Shown here in pieces: positions 1 through 5,774 of a DNA stretch of 8,396 nt (position 1 is the stretch's first letter; each line of letters opens with the position of its first letter). The position numbers were made by a program, and so were the translations under genes. The DNA lies in NCBI GenBank assembly GCA_030040815.1, contig JASHSZ010000720.1:1-8396 (forward strand). Reading direction: 5' to 3'. Below the pieces are notes generated by a model that made no database searches, was not told where the DNA came from, and saw nothing but the letters and a program-made list of their open reading frames with translations. The stretch is from Streptosporangiaceae bacterium. GTDB taxonomy: Bacteria; Actinomycetota; Actinomycetes; Streptosporangiales; Streptosporangiaceae.

Positions 1-44
1 CGACCCCGACGAGTACCTTCGCTATCAGCGGTGCGTACCCGACC

Positions 45-227
45 TCAGACGCCGTCCGGCACGCCGAGTTCGCGGACCATTGCGTTGGCCGCATCGGATG
101 CCTGGCGGTCGATGGCGAAGTTGTCCTTGCCGCCAAGCTGGTAGTTCCAGATCCGTGCGGTATTCGGATAATGCACGCCGACCGGGTCATCATCGTGGGC
201 GGAGGATGCGATCGACGGGGCGGACAT
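45..227 (-). pseudogene. 5' fragment of an actinobacterial SAM-dependent methyltransferase (DUF574/Methyltransf_19 type)
   Basis: Sixty codons from an ATG at 225-227 with a good ribosome binding site (AGAAGG, about 6 nt upstream) to a TGA at 45-47. Residues 16-35 carry the family's N-terminal signature: a His-x-Asn-x-Ala-Arg-Ile-x-Asn-Tyr segment, then LGGKDNFAIDRQ. Family members are normally about 260-270 residues with the Rossmann S-adenosylmethionine site further on, so this product would lack the catalytic domain. None of the three frames of the 44 bases beyond the stop resembles the usual continuation, so this looks like a deletion or rearrangement breakpoint rather than one nonsense mutation. 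The real extent to the left cannot be judged from 44 bases. The family call is fairly secure; calling it a pseudogene is inference. Confidence 0.6.
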
Positions 228-431
228 CGGGCCTTCTTCCTGGCTTGGACGTGCTTCCGATAGCAGAGACATCCGGATGCTGGCGCCTGCAGCACTCTCG
301 CGTCGTGGCCCGCTACGGCCGTCGTCCGTACGGCGAAAGCGCGTCGGCAGACCAGACTTGGCCTGCCGCTTATCCGGCCGGGACAAGCGCCCTACCATGT
401 CGGATGGTTTACACCGATCCGCCGCTGCCTG

Positions 432-896
432 TCACGTGCTCTTCGACGCAGTGCTCTTTGCGCCGACTTTGTCGGGAACGACGTGGCCGGGCTGCCCGTG
501 GGTGACCTCGATCCGCCTGGGCTGCACCTTGGGCGAAGCGGGAATCAGCACATGCAGGACGCCATCGGCATAGTCGGCTGTGAGGTGGTCGGAGTCCACG
601 CCCTCGCCAAGCGTTAGCTGCCGGGCAAATGAGCCTTGCGGCCGCTCGGCGGACAGGACGCTGGCGCTTGCATAGTGGGGCGTGCGCTCTGCGCTGATGG
701 TCAGTGTGCCGTGCTCCACGGTCACCTCCACGCTGCCCGCGTCCACACCAGGCAGATCCGCCTCGATGTGATAGTTGCCGTCCTCGGAGCGATACACGTC
801 CATGGGCATACCGAGCGGCGCGCGGGTGCCGCTGGCCGCCAGAGACATCAGCCGCTCGAGCGGGTCCCGGTAAGTCTCGTGCCTGATCACTGCCAT
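432..896 (-). CDS. Hsp20/alpha-crystallin small heat shock protein
   Basis: 154 residues, the normal size for a bacterial small heat-shock protein, an ATP-independent cytoplasmic holdase that binds unfolding proteins as an oligomer. The alpha-crystallin domain spans about residues 30-120. It opens with PMDVYRSEDGNYHIEADLPG, continues through VEVTVEHGTLTISAER, and ends with the conserved Ala-x-x-x-DGVLHVLIP block (about 108-119). A C-terminal I-x-V motif (RRIEV, 127-131) follows, the element that docks into a neighbouring subunit. The ATG at 894-896 is chosen because GGAGG sits directly upstream; longer forms add a non-conserved N-terminus. A GATAACCT promoter-like element and a DosR-like palindrome lie upstream. 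In mycobacteria the homologue HspX/Acr is a hallmark of the hypoxia/NO regulon; other actinomycete Hsp20 genes answer to RheA or HspR, and no HspR (HAIR) repeat was seen here. Family call very sure, regulation inferred. Confidence 0.95.
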   Translation of the reverse strand: MAVIRHETYRDPLERLMSLAASGTRAPLGMPMDVYRSEDGNYHIEADLPGVDAGSVEVTVEHGTLTISAERTPHYASASVLSAERPQGSFARQLTLGEGVDSDHLTADYADGVLHVLIPASPKVQPRRIEVTHGQPGHVVPDKVGAKSTASKST

Positions 897-961
897 TGCA
901 CCCTCCGTGTTTTGCGTGCGCACGCCACTCCGTCGTGGCCCGCAGCTCACCAGTTGTGGGC

Positions 962-967
962 AGGTTA
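962..967 (-). promoter_or_regulatory. possible -10 element of the Hsp20 promoter
   Basis: On the minus strand the sequence reads GATAACCT, containing TAACCT, which fits the actinobacterial TAnnnT -10 pattern. It lies about 20 nt downstream of the DosR-like palindrome at 988-1007, the spacing expected if an activator replaces the -35 box. A start near 955 would give a leader of about 58 nt. Assigned by eye only. Confidence 0.35.
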
Positions 968-987
968 TCGCCGCCGACCACTTGCCG

Positions 988-1007
988 GAGCAGACCAACG
1001 TCCCGGA
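988..1007 (-). promoter_or_regulatory. DosR/DevR-like palindrome upstream of Hsp20
   Basis: The minus strand reads TCCGGGACGTTGGTCTGCTC, matching 13 of 20 positions of the mycobacterial DosR consensus TTSGGGACTWWAGTCCCSAA. The GGGAC half-site is intact and a GGTC half is correctly placed. It ends 92 bp before the Hsp20 ATG. The near-identical core GGGACGTTCGTC occurs before the second Acg gene (7533-7544). Function is inferred. Confidence 0.4.
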
Positions 1008-1280
1008 AAGCCAGGGCCTTCGCACCTGACCCGGCGGTGCAGGGGCATTCAGTTCGTGGCTTCGCCCTGGAGAGAAGACTGAGAGGCGGATTCGGCTCCT
1101 GGTGTCTCACTGCCAGCGAGCAGGACTGCTGGTCGCCGTGCTCATTGTCGCCCGCGTGCCGCTCACCCGGGAGCACGCCTACGCCCGCAACCAGGTCACC
1201 AGCCAGGTGTCAGCTCCGAAGATCGTGTACCCGACCACCGCCAACTCCGAGTTTCAAGACCCTGCCCAAGGCAGCGAGGC

Positions 1281-1317
1281 CGTCATGGTCTGCCAGTGCG
1301 CCCGGCAGACCATGACG
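1281..1317. repeat. perfect 14-bp inverted repeat (hairpin 1)
   Basis: CGTCATGGTCTGCC at 1281-1294 and its exact reverse complement at 1304-1317 are separated by nine bases, giving a strong stem-loop in either strand. No T-run follows, so it is not a classical terminator. It lies 20 bp before a second perfect hairpin in a stretch without a credible gene. It could be part of a structured RNA, an operator or a repeat-element core; nothing in the sequence decides which. Confidence 0.75.
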
Positions 1318-1337
1318 ACCGGCGCCCGGCCAGGTCC

Positions 1338-1372
1338 GGCTCCCGCCTGAGATCCTTTTCCAGGCGGGAGCC
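1338..1372 (+). terminator. strong hairpin, likely intrinsic terminator (hairpin 2)
   Basis: GGCTCCCGCCTG (1338-1349) pairs perfectly with CAGGCGGGAGCC (1361-1372) around an 11-nt loop, and TTTGT follows on the plus strand. The 12-bp GC-rich stem plus a short U-tract fits an actinobacterial terminator for rightward transcription. No convincing plus-strand gene precedes it, so it may end a small RNA that includes hairpin 1, or insulate the DUF1918 gene about 170 bp downstream. Confidence 0.55.
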
Positions 1373-1447
1373 TTTGTCGTGCCGCTCGGCCAGGTCCCGG
1401 GCGATGTCCGCAAGGCCGCATCCGTGTCGGCCCATAAGTCAGCCACC

Positions 1448-1467
1448 AACATGGCCTAGGTCCCAGC
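1448..1467 (+). promoter_or_regulatory. weak DosR-like site upstream of the DUF1918 gene
   Basis: AACATGGCCTAGGTCCCAGC matches only 10 of 20 consensus positions, but its core read on the other strand, GGGACCTAGGCC, keeps one full half-site and a partial second. It ends 75 bp before the DUF1918 ATG. Marginal on its own; listed because of its position. Confidence 0.2.
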
Positions 1468-1542
1468 GTGGCAGGCCGTACGCCGGCTGCACCGCGACGG
1501 TGGGCCGGGCAGTGTTTCGAGGAAAACGAGGAGGTGAGTCAC

Positions 1543-1734
1543 ATGTACGCAGCCGTCGGCGACAGGGTGATTGTCGAGGGCGACCCGGCCAGATCGGCTC
1601 TCATCATCGACGTGCCCCACGAGGACGGCTCGCCGCCCTACATTGTCAGGTGGCTGGCCAGCGGTCACATCGCCATGGTGTCGCCCAGCCAGTTCGCGCG
1701 CATCGTCCCCGCAGAGCGCCAGCCGCGGTTATGA
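1543..1734 (+). CDS. DUF1918 family protein
   Basis: 63 residues, close to the usual DUF1918 length. The start at 1543 is fixed by a strong ribosome binding site (GAGGAGGTGAG) just upstream. DUF1918 is a small, mainly actinobacterial domain with a predicted SH3-like beta barrel and no established biochemical role. Family features visible are the opening Val-Gly-Asp-Arg-Val-Ile-Val-Glu-Gly (residues 5-13), Asp-Gly-Ser-Pro-Pro-Tyr-Ile-Val-Arg-Trp (28-37) and the Gly-His-x-Ala-x-Val segment (41-46). No signal peptide or membrane segment. It is transcribed alone; the next gene is convergent. Such genes are often found, as I recall, near Hsp20, universal-stress and nitroreductase genes in actinomycetes, which agrees with the rest of this window. 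Family call sure, function unknown. Confidence 0.9.
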   Translation: MYAAVGDRVIVEGDPARSALIIDVPHEDGSPPYIVRWLASGHIAMVSPSQFARIVPAERQPRL

Positions 1735-2036
1735 GCGGTTCCTGACGCGTGGCTACGCGCATGGACTACGCGCACGGCACGAGCATTACTGGCCTCGGTG
1801 CCGCGCTGAGCAGCCGGCCATCGATGGAGCGGGCTCGGGCTGGAGTCGTTCCCTAGCGGGCGCTAACCAGGCCAGGAGCGTGCGCCTGCGTGCCGTGGCA
1901 GGTTCCTGACCCGGGGCATTCCATCAGGCAGCAGGCTTTGCCGCTGGGGCGGATCGCAGGGCAGCTCGCAGCTCGGGTTACGTGTCCTGGCCGTCAGGAT
2001 GTTATGCGGCTAATCAGGTCTGGACTGGGTCTGGTG
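1735..2036. other. gene-free interval between convergent DUF1918 and VOC genes
   Basis: No reading frame here resembles a protein. Visible features are the octamer TACGCGCA repeated 15 bp apart (about 1753-1776), a small dyad TAGCGGGCGCTA at 1854-1865, and the first copy of the long direct repeat at 1909-1943. No convincing terminator was found for either convergent gene. Confidence 0.6.
1909..1943. repeat. direct repeat copy 1 (flanks the VOC gene)
   Basis: The 25 bases at 1919-1943, starting TTCCATCAGGCAGCAGGC, are identical to 2611-2635. The similarity extends ten further bases leftward with three mismatches, giving about 35 bp. Lies downstream of the VOC gene stop. It is not a recognised insertion-sequence end; possibilities are a genome-wide intergenic repeat, a duplication footprint or a recombination site. 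Confidence 0.8.
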
Positions 2037-2378
2037 TCAGCGCAGGCGGCCACCGAAGCTAATCTCATTGCCTTCGACATCCCGGTAGATCACCTTGGTC
2101 GCGCCAGTGTCGTACGTTTCGCGGTTAGCAGGCTGGATCCCCCGACGGGCGATCTTGGCGATCCGGTCCTCGAGGTCGTCGACGAACGACAACACCAGAG
2201 CGTTCCCCGCCCGTTCGGGCTCCTGCACGATATAGATGTACCGGTGCTCCGCCACTTCCCACACCGCCTCGGTGTCGTTGGGCAGGAACGAGGGCGGCCC
2301 GCCAAAGAACTGCTCGTACCAAGGCAAGGCCGCAGCGTAGTCAGTGACGGGAATGCCAGCAAAGAGATCTAGCGCCAT
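2037..2378 (-). CDS. VOC-superfamily (glyoxalase/bleomycin-resistance fold) protein
   Basis: 113 residues, a single vicinal-oxygen-chelate module of two beta-alpha-beta-beta-beta units. The first unit begins at AGIPVTDYAAALPWYEQFFG (7-26), the usual strand and helix where substrate specificity starts. The second includes VLSFVDDLEDRIAKIARRG (62-80) and ends with the diagnostic Arg-Asp-Val-Glu-Gly-Asn-Glu-Ile-Ser-Phe (99-108), whose Glu105 sits where VOC enzymes place a metal ligand. Members include dioxygenases, lyases and antibiotic-binding proteins, so the substrate cannot be named. The ATG at 2376-2378 is preferred because GGAGG lies 5 nt upstream; the frame stays open to 2606, but the extra residues look non-coding. 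It is the only complete gene here without a DosR-like site upstream, and it lies between two copies of a direct repeat, so it may have a separate origin. Confidence 0.85.
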   Translation of the reverse strand: MALDLFAGIPVTDYAAALPWYEQFFGGPPSFLPNDTEAVWEVAEHRYIYIVQEPERAGNALVLSFVDDLEDRIAKIARRGIQPANRETYDTGATKVIYRDVEGNEISFGGRLR

Positions 2379-2542
2379 CTCGTCCTCCACGCCTCGTCGC
2401 TGTGTCGCCGGCACTGACCTGAGCAGCGTCCGGAACTCATCGTTGCCGCCTCGGGGCGCCGCTTCGCCATCCGTGGCACGCAGACCACCCACCATACGAC
2501 CTGGGCTCAGTGCGTACATCCGCTCACTCTGACTCGCAACCC

Positions 2543-2574
2543 GCAGGTCAGCGACCTGCACGGTCTCCGGACCG
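2543..2574. repeat. two adjacent short hairpins upstream of the VOC gene
   Basis: GCAGGTC-AGC-GACCTGC (2543-2559) is a perfect 7-bp dyad, followed one base later by CGGTC-TCCG-GACCG (2561-2574), a 5-bp stem. They lie about 165-195 bp upstream of the VOC start. The first also reads as a 17-bp operator-like palindrome of the kind bound by TetR or MarR dimers. Role unknown. Confidence 0.4.
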
Positions 2575-2600
2575 CCGAGCGTCTGACAAGCAATCAGGCA

Positions 2601-2635
2601 ACCCATGGCGTTCCATCAGGCAGCAGGCTTTGCCG
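2601..2635. repeat. direct repeat copy 2 (flanks the VOC gene)
   Basis: The second copy of the 25-bp exact (about 35-bp imperfect) repeat, in the same orientation as 1909-1943 and 692 bp away. The octamer ATCAGGCA occurs both just before and inside this copy (2593-2600 and 2615-2622), so the junction has a small internal duplication. Confidence 0.8.
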
Positions 2636-2760
2636 TGGCGTTAAAGGCGCACGTGAAGGGCCTCGGGCGCGGATGCGTTCGGCTTCTTCGCCGGTCAGCG
2701 GCGGCGGCCGCGGCTCGGGAAGGGGCCAGGGTGCAGCTGCCGCGCATGGTTCGCCGGGCT

Positions 2761-3231
2761 TCAGGCCGGGTCCCCGATGCGGTACACCGGGTAGTCCGCA
2801 GCTATCCGTGCGAACTCAGCCAGCGGGGCCCTGCGGTCTACCGGGATGTGCGGCCGGGCCCCGGGCGCCACCTGCAGGTAGCGGCGCAGGACCGGGGCAC
2901 GGGCAGCGGGCTCGACCTCCTCGAGATGCACGCTCTCGCGGCGGCCATGGCGCAGCACGGCCCGGCCGCCTGCGGCCGTGAGGTTGCGCACCCAGTTCGC
3001 GTTGGCGCCGAGCATCGAGACCAGGTAGCGCTCGCCGTCGACGTCGGCGATCACGACCGGGAACGAGATGATCCGGCCGCTGCGCCGTCCGGTGATCTCC
3101 AGCGCGGCCACTCGCCTGGGCGCGATCCCGGCCGCGAACGCCATCGCTGAGGCGCGGTTCTGTAGCCGGGCGAAACGGTTCGGGTGGCCGCCCCGATACA
3201 GCCACCGCAAGTAGTCATCGTACTTCTTCAT
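2761..3231 (-). CDS. deazaflavin (F420)-dependent nitroreductase-family protein (DUF385/Ddn-like)
   Basis: 156 residues, typical for this split-barrel flavin-reductase-like family, whose best-known member is mycobacterial Ddn, an F420H2-dependent quinone and nitroimidazole reductase. The signature block runs from residue 44: LEITGRRSGRIISFPVVIAD, then Gly-Glu-Arg-Tyr-Leu-Val and SMLGANANWVRNLTAAGG. This corresponds to the Ddn TTGRKTG...P and GG..K.P.W..NL motifs that line the F420 pocket. The N-terminus is a short amphipathic helix, as in family members that associate with membranes. The ATG at 3229-3231 follows AGGA by about 10 nt, a weak but acceptable binding site. Transcribed alone, with a DosR-like palindrome 77 bp upstream. 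Reduction of quinones or nitro compounds with F420H2 is inferred from family. It differs enough from Ddn that the substrate is open. Confidence 0.88.
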   Translation of the reverse strand: MKKYDDYLRWLYRGGHPNRFARLQNRASAMAFAAGIAPRRVAALEITGRRSGRIISFPVVIADVDGERYLVSMLGANANWVRNLTAAGGRAVLRHGRRESVHLEEVEPAARAPVLRRYLQVAPGARPHIPVDRRAPLAEFARIAADYPVYRIGDPA

Positions 3232-3307
3232 GGAACGTTTCCTGACATATCCGGACTGACGGGTTCTGCAGCGCTGCGCCCACCCTGGCGGCCCGCCGCC
3301 GTGGGCA

Positions 3308-3327
3308 CTAGGGCCGAGGGTCCCGGA
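3308..3327 (-). promoter_or_regulatory. DosR-like palindrome upstream of the F420-type gene
   Basis: The minus strand reads TCCGGGACCCTCGGCCCTAG, 13 of 20 matches to the DosR consensus, with both outer half-sites (GGGAC and GGCCC) at the right spacing. It ends 77 bp before the ATG at 3231 and abuts the decayed TetR remnant on the other strand. No clear -10 box follows at the expected distance. Confidence 0.38.
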
Positions 3328-3537
3328 TGAAGTCGCGCGCAGCCCCATCGCCCGTGGCGAACTCCCTGCCGGCCCGGATCCGGCCGACTCGTCAGGATCG
3401 TCGTCGCACCCATCTACCTGCGGATCCTGGTCACCGCCGGGCCCTTCGAGACCGCTGCCAACGCCGCGAATATTGCCGTGGCAGCCGCGAGCGCCGGCGC
3501 AGTCGGGCCACGCCCGGCTCAGGCATCAAAACCCTAG
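3326..3537 (+). pseudogene. C-terminal remnant of a TetR-family regulator, frameshifted
   Basis: One frame (3326 to about 3386) encodes ARGELPAGPDPA, and the next (3388-3537, stop TAG at 3535) encodes LVRIVVAPIYLRILVTAGPF followed by an alanine-rich tail. Together these are the end of a TetR ligand-binding domain: the Ala-Arg-Gly-Glu-Leu-Pro...Asp-Pro link and the helix with Ala-Pro-x-Tyr-x-Arg-x-Leu-Val-Thr. Restoring one C near 3385 (GGCCGACTC back to GGCCCGACTC) joins the frames as DPARLVRIVV, so a single-base deletion explains the break. No DNA-binding N-terminus is present upstream, where the intergenic region of the F420-type gene begins. Non-functional; perhaps the former regulator of a neighbour. 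Confidence 0.65.
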
Positions 3538-3628
3538 TTCAAGCAGCGGCACGCTAGCTGCCTGATGCCAGCAGTAAGTCGATCACCAAGCCGAGCCCGG
3601 TCGCCGCGAAGCGGCTTCCGGAAGCTGC

Positions 3629-3658
3629 TGCGCGCTGTGACGAGTCACGAGGCGCGCA
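3629..3658. repeat. 30-bp compound inverted repeat
   Basis: TGCGCGC (3629-3635) and GCGCGCA (3652-3658) enclose a second dyad, GTGAC-GA-GTCAC (3637-3648). The nested symmetry suits a dimeric regulator's operator better than a hairpin, because the inner loop would be only two bases. It lies about 180-210 bp upstream of the cytochrome b-like start. Confidence 0.5.
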
Positions 3659-3709
3659 AGATCCCCCGCCCAGCCGCGGCTCGGCAGGTGTTTGCCGGCC
3701 GTCTGGGCT

Positions 3710-3729
3710 CCCAGGACCAAGATCCCGAC
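3710..3729 (+). promoter_or_regulatory. DosR-like palindrome upstream of the cytochrome b-like gene
   Basis: CCCAGGACCAAGATCCCGAC matches 13 of 20 consensus positions. The second half-site (TCCCGA) is complete; the first has AGGAC instead of GGGAC. It ends 110 bp before the ATG. No good -10 box was recognised between them. Confidence 0.33.
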
Positions 3730-3839
3730 CCTCAGATGACTGACCGAACTTAGCGGAACGGTTGATTTCCGACTGTCCGCACGCAACGCTATTCCTTGCG
3801 ATTGAGCTGACGATCTTTGGACGATCCGGGGAGCTCGTG

Positions 3840-5717
3840 ATGATCAGGCACACCCTCGGGCTGAATCTGAATGGCCCTGGCACCTACCTGCACTGGAACA
3901 TCTTCTACGTCTCGCTCGCCAACCTTGTCTTGATCGGAGTGATGGTCTTCATCTTTGGCGGGGCGCTCCTGCTCCCCTTCCCGAAGGGCCGCCAGCAGCC
4001 GGCAGCCGAGGCTACCGGGACCATCGACGAGACCGAAGCGGCGGAGTCCACCTCGTCCGGCTCGCCGGATGCCGATATGTGGACGGCGCGGCTCAGGAAC
4101 CGGGCGCTCCGGCTGCTGCCGCCAGGCAAGCTGCTGCCCGACCGGCAGCCGGCGTACGTTGCCTCCTGGATCTACGTGTTCGGCGTTGCCTCGCTTGCCG
4201 CGCTGGCGATGGCGATCGTGTCAGGGCTGGTCATCGCGCTCGGCGGCGTGGACTGGTGGCACACAAACCCGGTGGGGCACTTCTTCAACAGCATGCACCT
4301 ATGGAGCGTCGAGCTGTTCATGGCGCTGATTGTGATCCACCTGTGGGGCAAGTTCTGGATGGCCGCCTGGCGCGGGCGTCGTGCGCTGACCTGGGTCACG
4401 GGAGTGGTGGCGTTCCTCGCCGCGATCGTGGAGTGCTTCACCGGTTACCTGTCGCAGCAGAACTTCGACTCGCAGTGGATCTCCACGAGCGGCAAGGACG
4501 CGTTCAACTCCGTCGGGGTGGGCGCGTTCTTCAACCTCATGAACTTCGGCCAGATGCTGCTGTGGCACGTGGTGCTCTTTCCGATTGTGCTGATCGCGAT
4601 CGTCGGCGCGCACGTGCTGCTGGTCCGGGTCCGGGGCGTCGCTCATCCGATCGATACCCACCGGGCTGAGGGCGCCTCGGGGTCGTGGCGGCAGCGCCAC
4701 CGGGCTGTCGCGGCTGCCGACGCCGCGCCGTGGCGCGGCCCGACCCGGCGCTACGACATCATCAAGGAAGGCAGCATCGCGGTCCTGATCACGACCTGCC
4801 TGACGCTGGTGCTCGCCGGCATCCTGTCTTCTCCGGATGTGCCGGCGCTGACGGTGCAGACCTGGTCCCGGCTCGACCCGTCTGATTTCCTTGCCACCGC
4901 GGCCTCCGAGCTGAACGGCACCAGCGAGACCGCGGCCTACGGTCAGCCGTACAACACCGGCACGGCGTCCGTCCAGCGGCTGCTGTTCTCGCCGCAGACC
5001 TGGTTCGGCGTCACCCAGCCCATCAACGCGGCCCAGACCTTCGTGCTGCAGCCGCTGTCCACGCTGGCGCCCGCCGACCCGGCGCTGGCAAGCGCGCTGT
5101 CAAGCTACAACAGCGCCTCGCCGGCCCAGCAGCTCGCCTGGGCCAACGCTTACTCCAAGGCAATCACGCCGAAGGTGACGAATACCGCCGCTATGCCAAA
5201 GATCCCCGCCGCGAAGGACGGCCCGGTCCCGGCCATGCTGTCGGCCGAGCTCACCATGGCCCGCACCGGGGCGCTGGACACTGACCTGCTGGCCGGGCGC
5301 ACCTTCTACGGGACTAACTTCACCAACCCCCTCCTGTTCATCGAGGACGGCAGCTACTTCGCCTACGAGGCGACCAACATGCACCTGAGCGGCGGCCAGT
5401 GGGGCGTGATGAATGAGACGGGAGGGTACCCGGGCCAGCCGTGGCTATGGCTGTACACCCTCTGGTACCAGGTGCCCAGCTTCTCGACCTCGGCGAACGT
5501 GGACATGATCGCGATCTACCTGACCGGACTGGCCACGATCCTGCTGCTACTGGTGCCGTTCATCCCCGGCCTGCGGGACATCCCGCGGGTCATCCCCGTA
5601 CACAGGGTCATCTGGCGCGACGAGGAGCCATCGCAGCCGGCAGATGGTGCCATGCCCGCGCCGGCACTGCCAGGTGCCGCCGCGGTCGAGCCCGACAGCA
5701 CGGCCCCCGAACCGTAG
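3840..5717 (+). CDS. cytochrome b/b6-type membrane protein with a large extra C-terminal region
   Basis: 625 residues with about seven predicted membrane helices: 19-46, 107-134, 150-172, 183-205, 240-265, 311-331 and 555-578. Helices 2-5 form the cytochrome b N-terminal four-helix core, which holds two b hemes and passes electrons between quinol and a partner. The heme ligands are visible: His153 and His167 (H-x13-H) and His243 and His258 (H-x14-H, the spacing of b6 rather than mitochondrial cytochrome b). A segment of about 220 residues (332-554), probably outside the membrane, follows helix 6; it includes GRTFYGTNFTNPLLFIEDGS (486-505) and aromatic-rich 530-545. One last helix and a Pro/Ala-rich tail follow. 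No CxxCH heme c motif and no Rieske signature. The ATG at 3840 has GGGGAG 6 nt upstream; a GTG at 3837 is the alternative. It stands alone, unlike qcrCAB, so its electron donor and acceptor are unknown. Confidence 0.85.
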   Translation: MIRHTLGLNLNGPGTYLHWNIFYVSLANLVLIGVMVFIFGGALLLPFPKGRQQPAAEATGTIDETEAAESTSSGSPDADMWTARLRNRALRLLPPGKLLPDRQPAYVASWIYVFGVASLAALAMAIVSGLVIALGGVDWWHTNPVGHFFNSMHLWSVELFMALIVIHLWGKFWMAAWRGRRALTWVTGVVAFLAAIVECFTGYLSQQNFDSQWISTSGKDAFNSVGVGAFFNLMNFGQMLLWHVVLFPIVLIAIVGAHVLLVRVRGVAHPIDTHRAEGASGSWRQRHRAVAAADAAPWRGPTRRYDIIKEGSIAVLITTCLTLVLAGILSSPDVPALTVQTWSRLDPSDFLATAASELNGTSETAAYGQPYNTGTASVQRLLFSPQTWFGVTQPINAAQTFVLQPLSTLAPADPALASALSSYNSASPAQQLAWANAYSKAITPKVTNTAAMPKIPAAKDGPVPAMLSAELTMARTGALDTDLLAGRTFYGTNFTNPLLFIEDGSYFAYEATNMHLSGGQWGVMNETGGYPGQPWLWLYTLWYQVPSFSTSANVDMIAIYLTGLATILLLLVPFIPGLRDIPRVIPVHRVIWRDEEPSQPADGAMPAPALPGAAAVEPDSTAPEP

Positions 5718-5774
5718 CAGCCATCGAAGGTCGATCCACCCTGCCCAGTTCGGAAGGTGACCGCCGGAGCTTTG

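Larger units (their letters stand above)
2379..2760. other. gene-free interval between the VOC and F420-type genes
   Basis: No complete gene. It holds two small adjacent hairpins (2543-2574), the second direct-repeat copy (2601-2635), and a minus-strand patch around 2650-2730 whose translation includes PLTGEEAERIRARG. That patch looks protein-like and may be a decayed gene end, but it is too short to identify. Confidence 0.45.
3538..3839. other. upstream region of the cytochrome b-like gene
   Basis: No gene is supported. It contains a 12-bp palindrome GCTTCCGGAAGC (3614-3625), a larger compound palindrome (3629-3658) and a DosR-like site (3710-3729). An in-frame ATG at 3762 exists but has no ribosome binding site and would add 26 unconserved residues. 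Confidence 0.6.

Noticed and set aside
380..399. GGGACAAGCGCCC as a further DosR-like site
   Set aside because: Half-sites are at the wrong spacing and it is more than 150 bp from the methyltransferase fragment start; probably one of the many chance GGGAC occurrences.
2..505. Plus-strand frame open from the window edge to 505
   Set aside because: Mostly antisense to the methyltransferase fragment and the end of Hsp20; arginine-rich shadow composition typical of GC-rich opposite strands. Only its first 16 residues look protein-like.
1102..1350. Plus-strand open frame of 82 codons before the terminator-like hairpin
   Set aside because: No ribosome binding site, no recognisable domain, and its stop lies inside the hairpin arm; composition looks like non-coding DNA.
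1316..1459. Plus-strand frame ending with a protein-like tail (VRKAASVSAHKSATNMA)
   Set aside because: Runs through both arms of hairpin 2, has no start codon with a ribosome binding site and no recognisable family. Possibly a decayed gene end, but not supportable.
1735..2036. tRNA or other structured RNA gene
   Set aside because: No tRNA-like T-loop or acceptor pairing was seen here or in the other gene-free intervals.
4079..4669. Long frames overlapping the cytochrome b-like gene on both strands
   Set aside because: They overlap a clearly coding frame with heme-ligand motifs and show Arg/Ala/Gly-rich shadow composition.
5718..5774. Terminator between the convergent cytochrome b-like and Acg genes
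   Set aside because: Only a 5-bp stem ATCGA-AGG-TCGAT (5723-5735) without a T-run is present, which is too weak to call.
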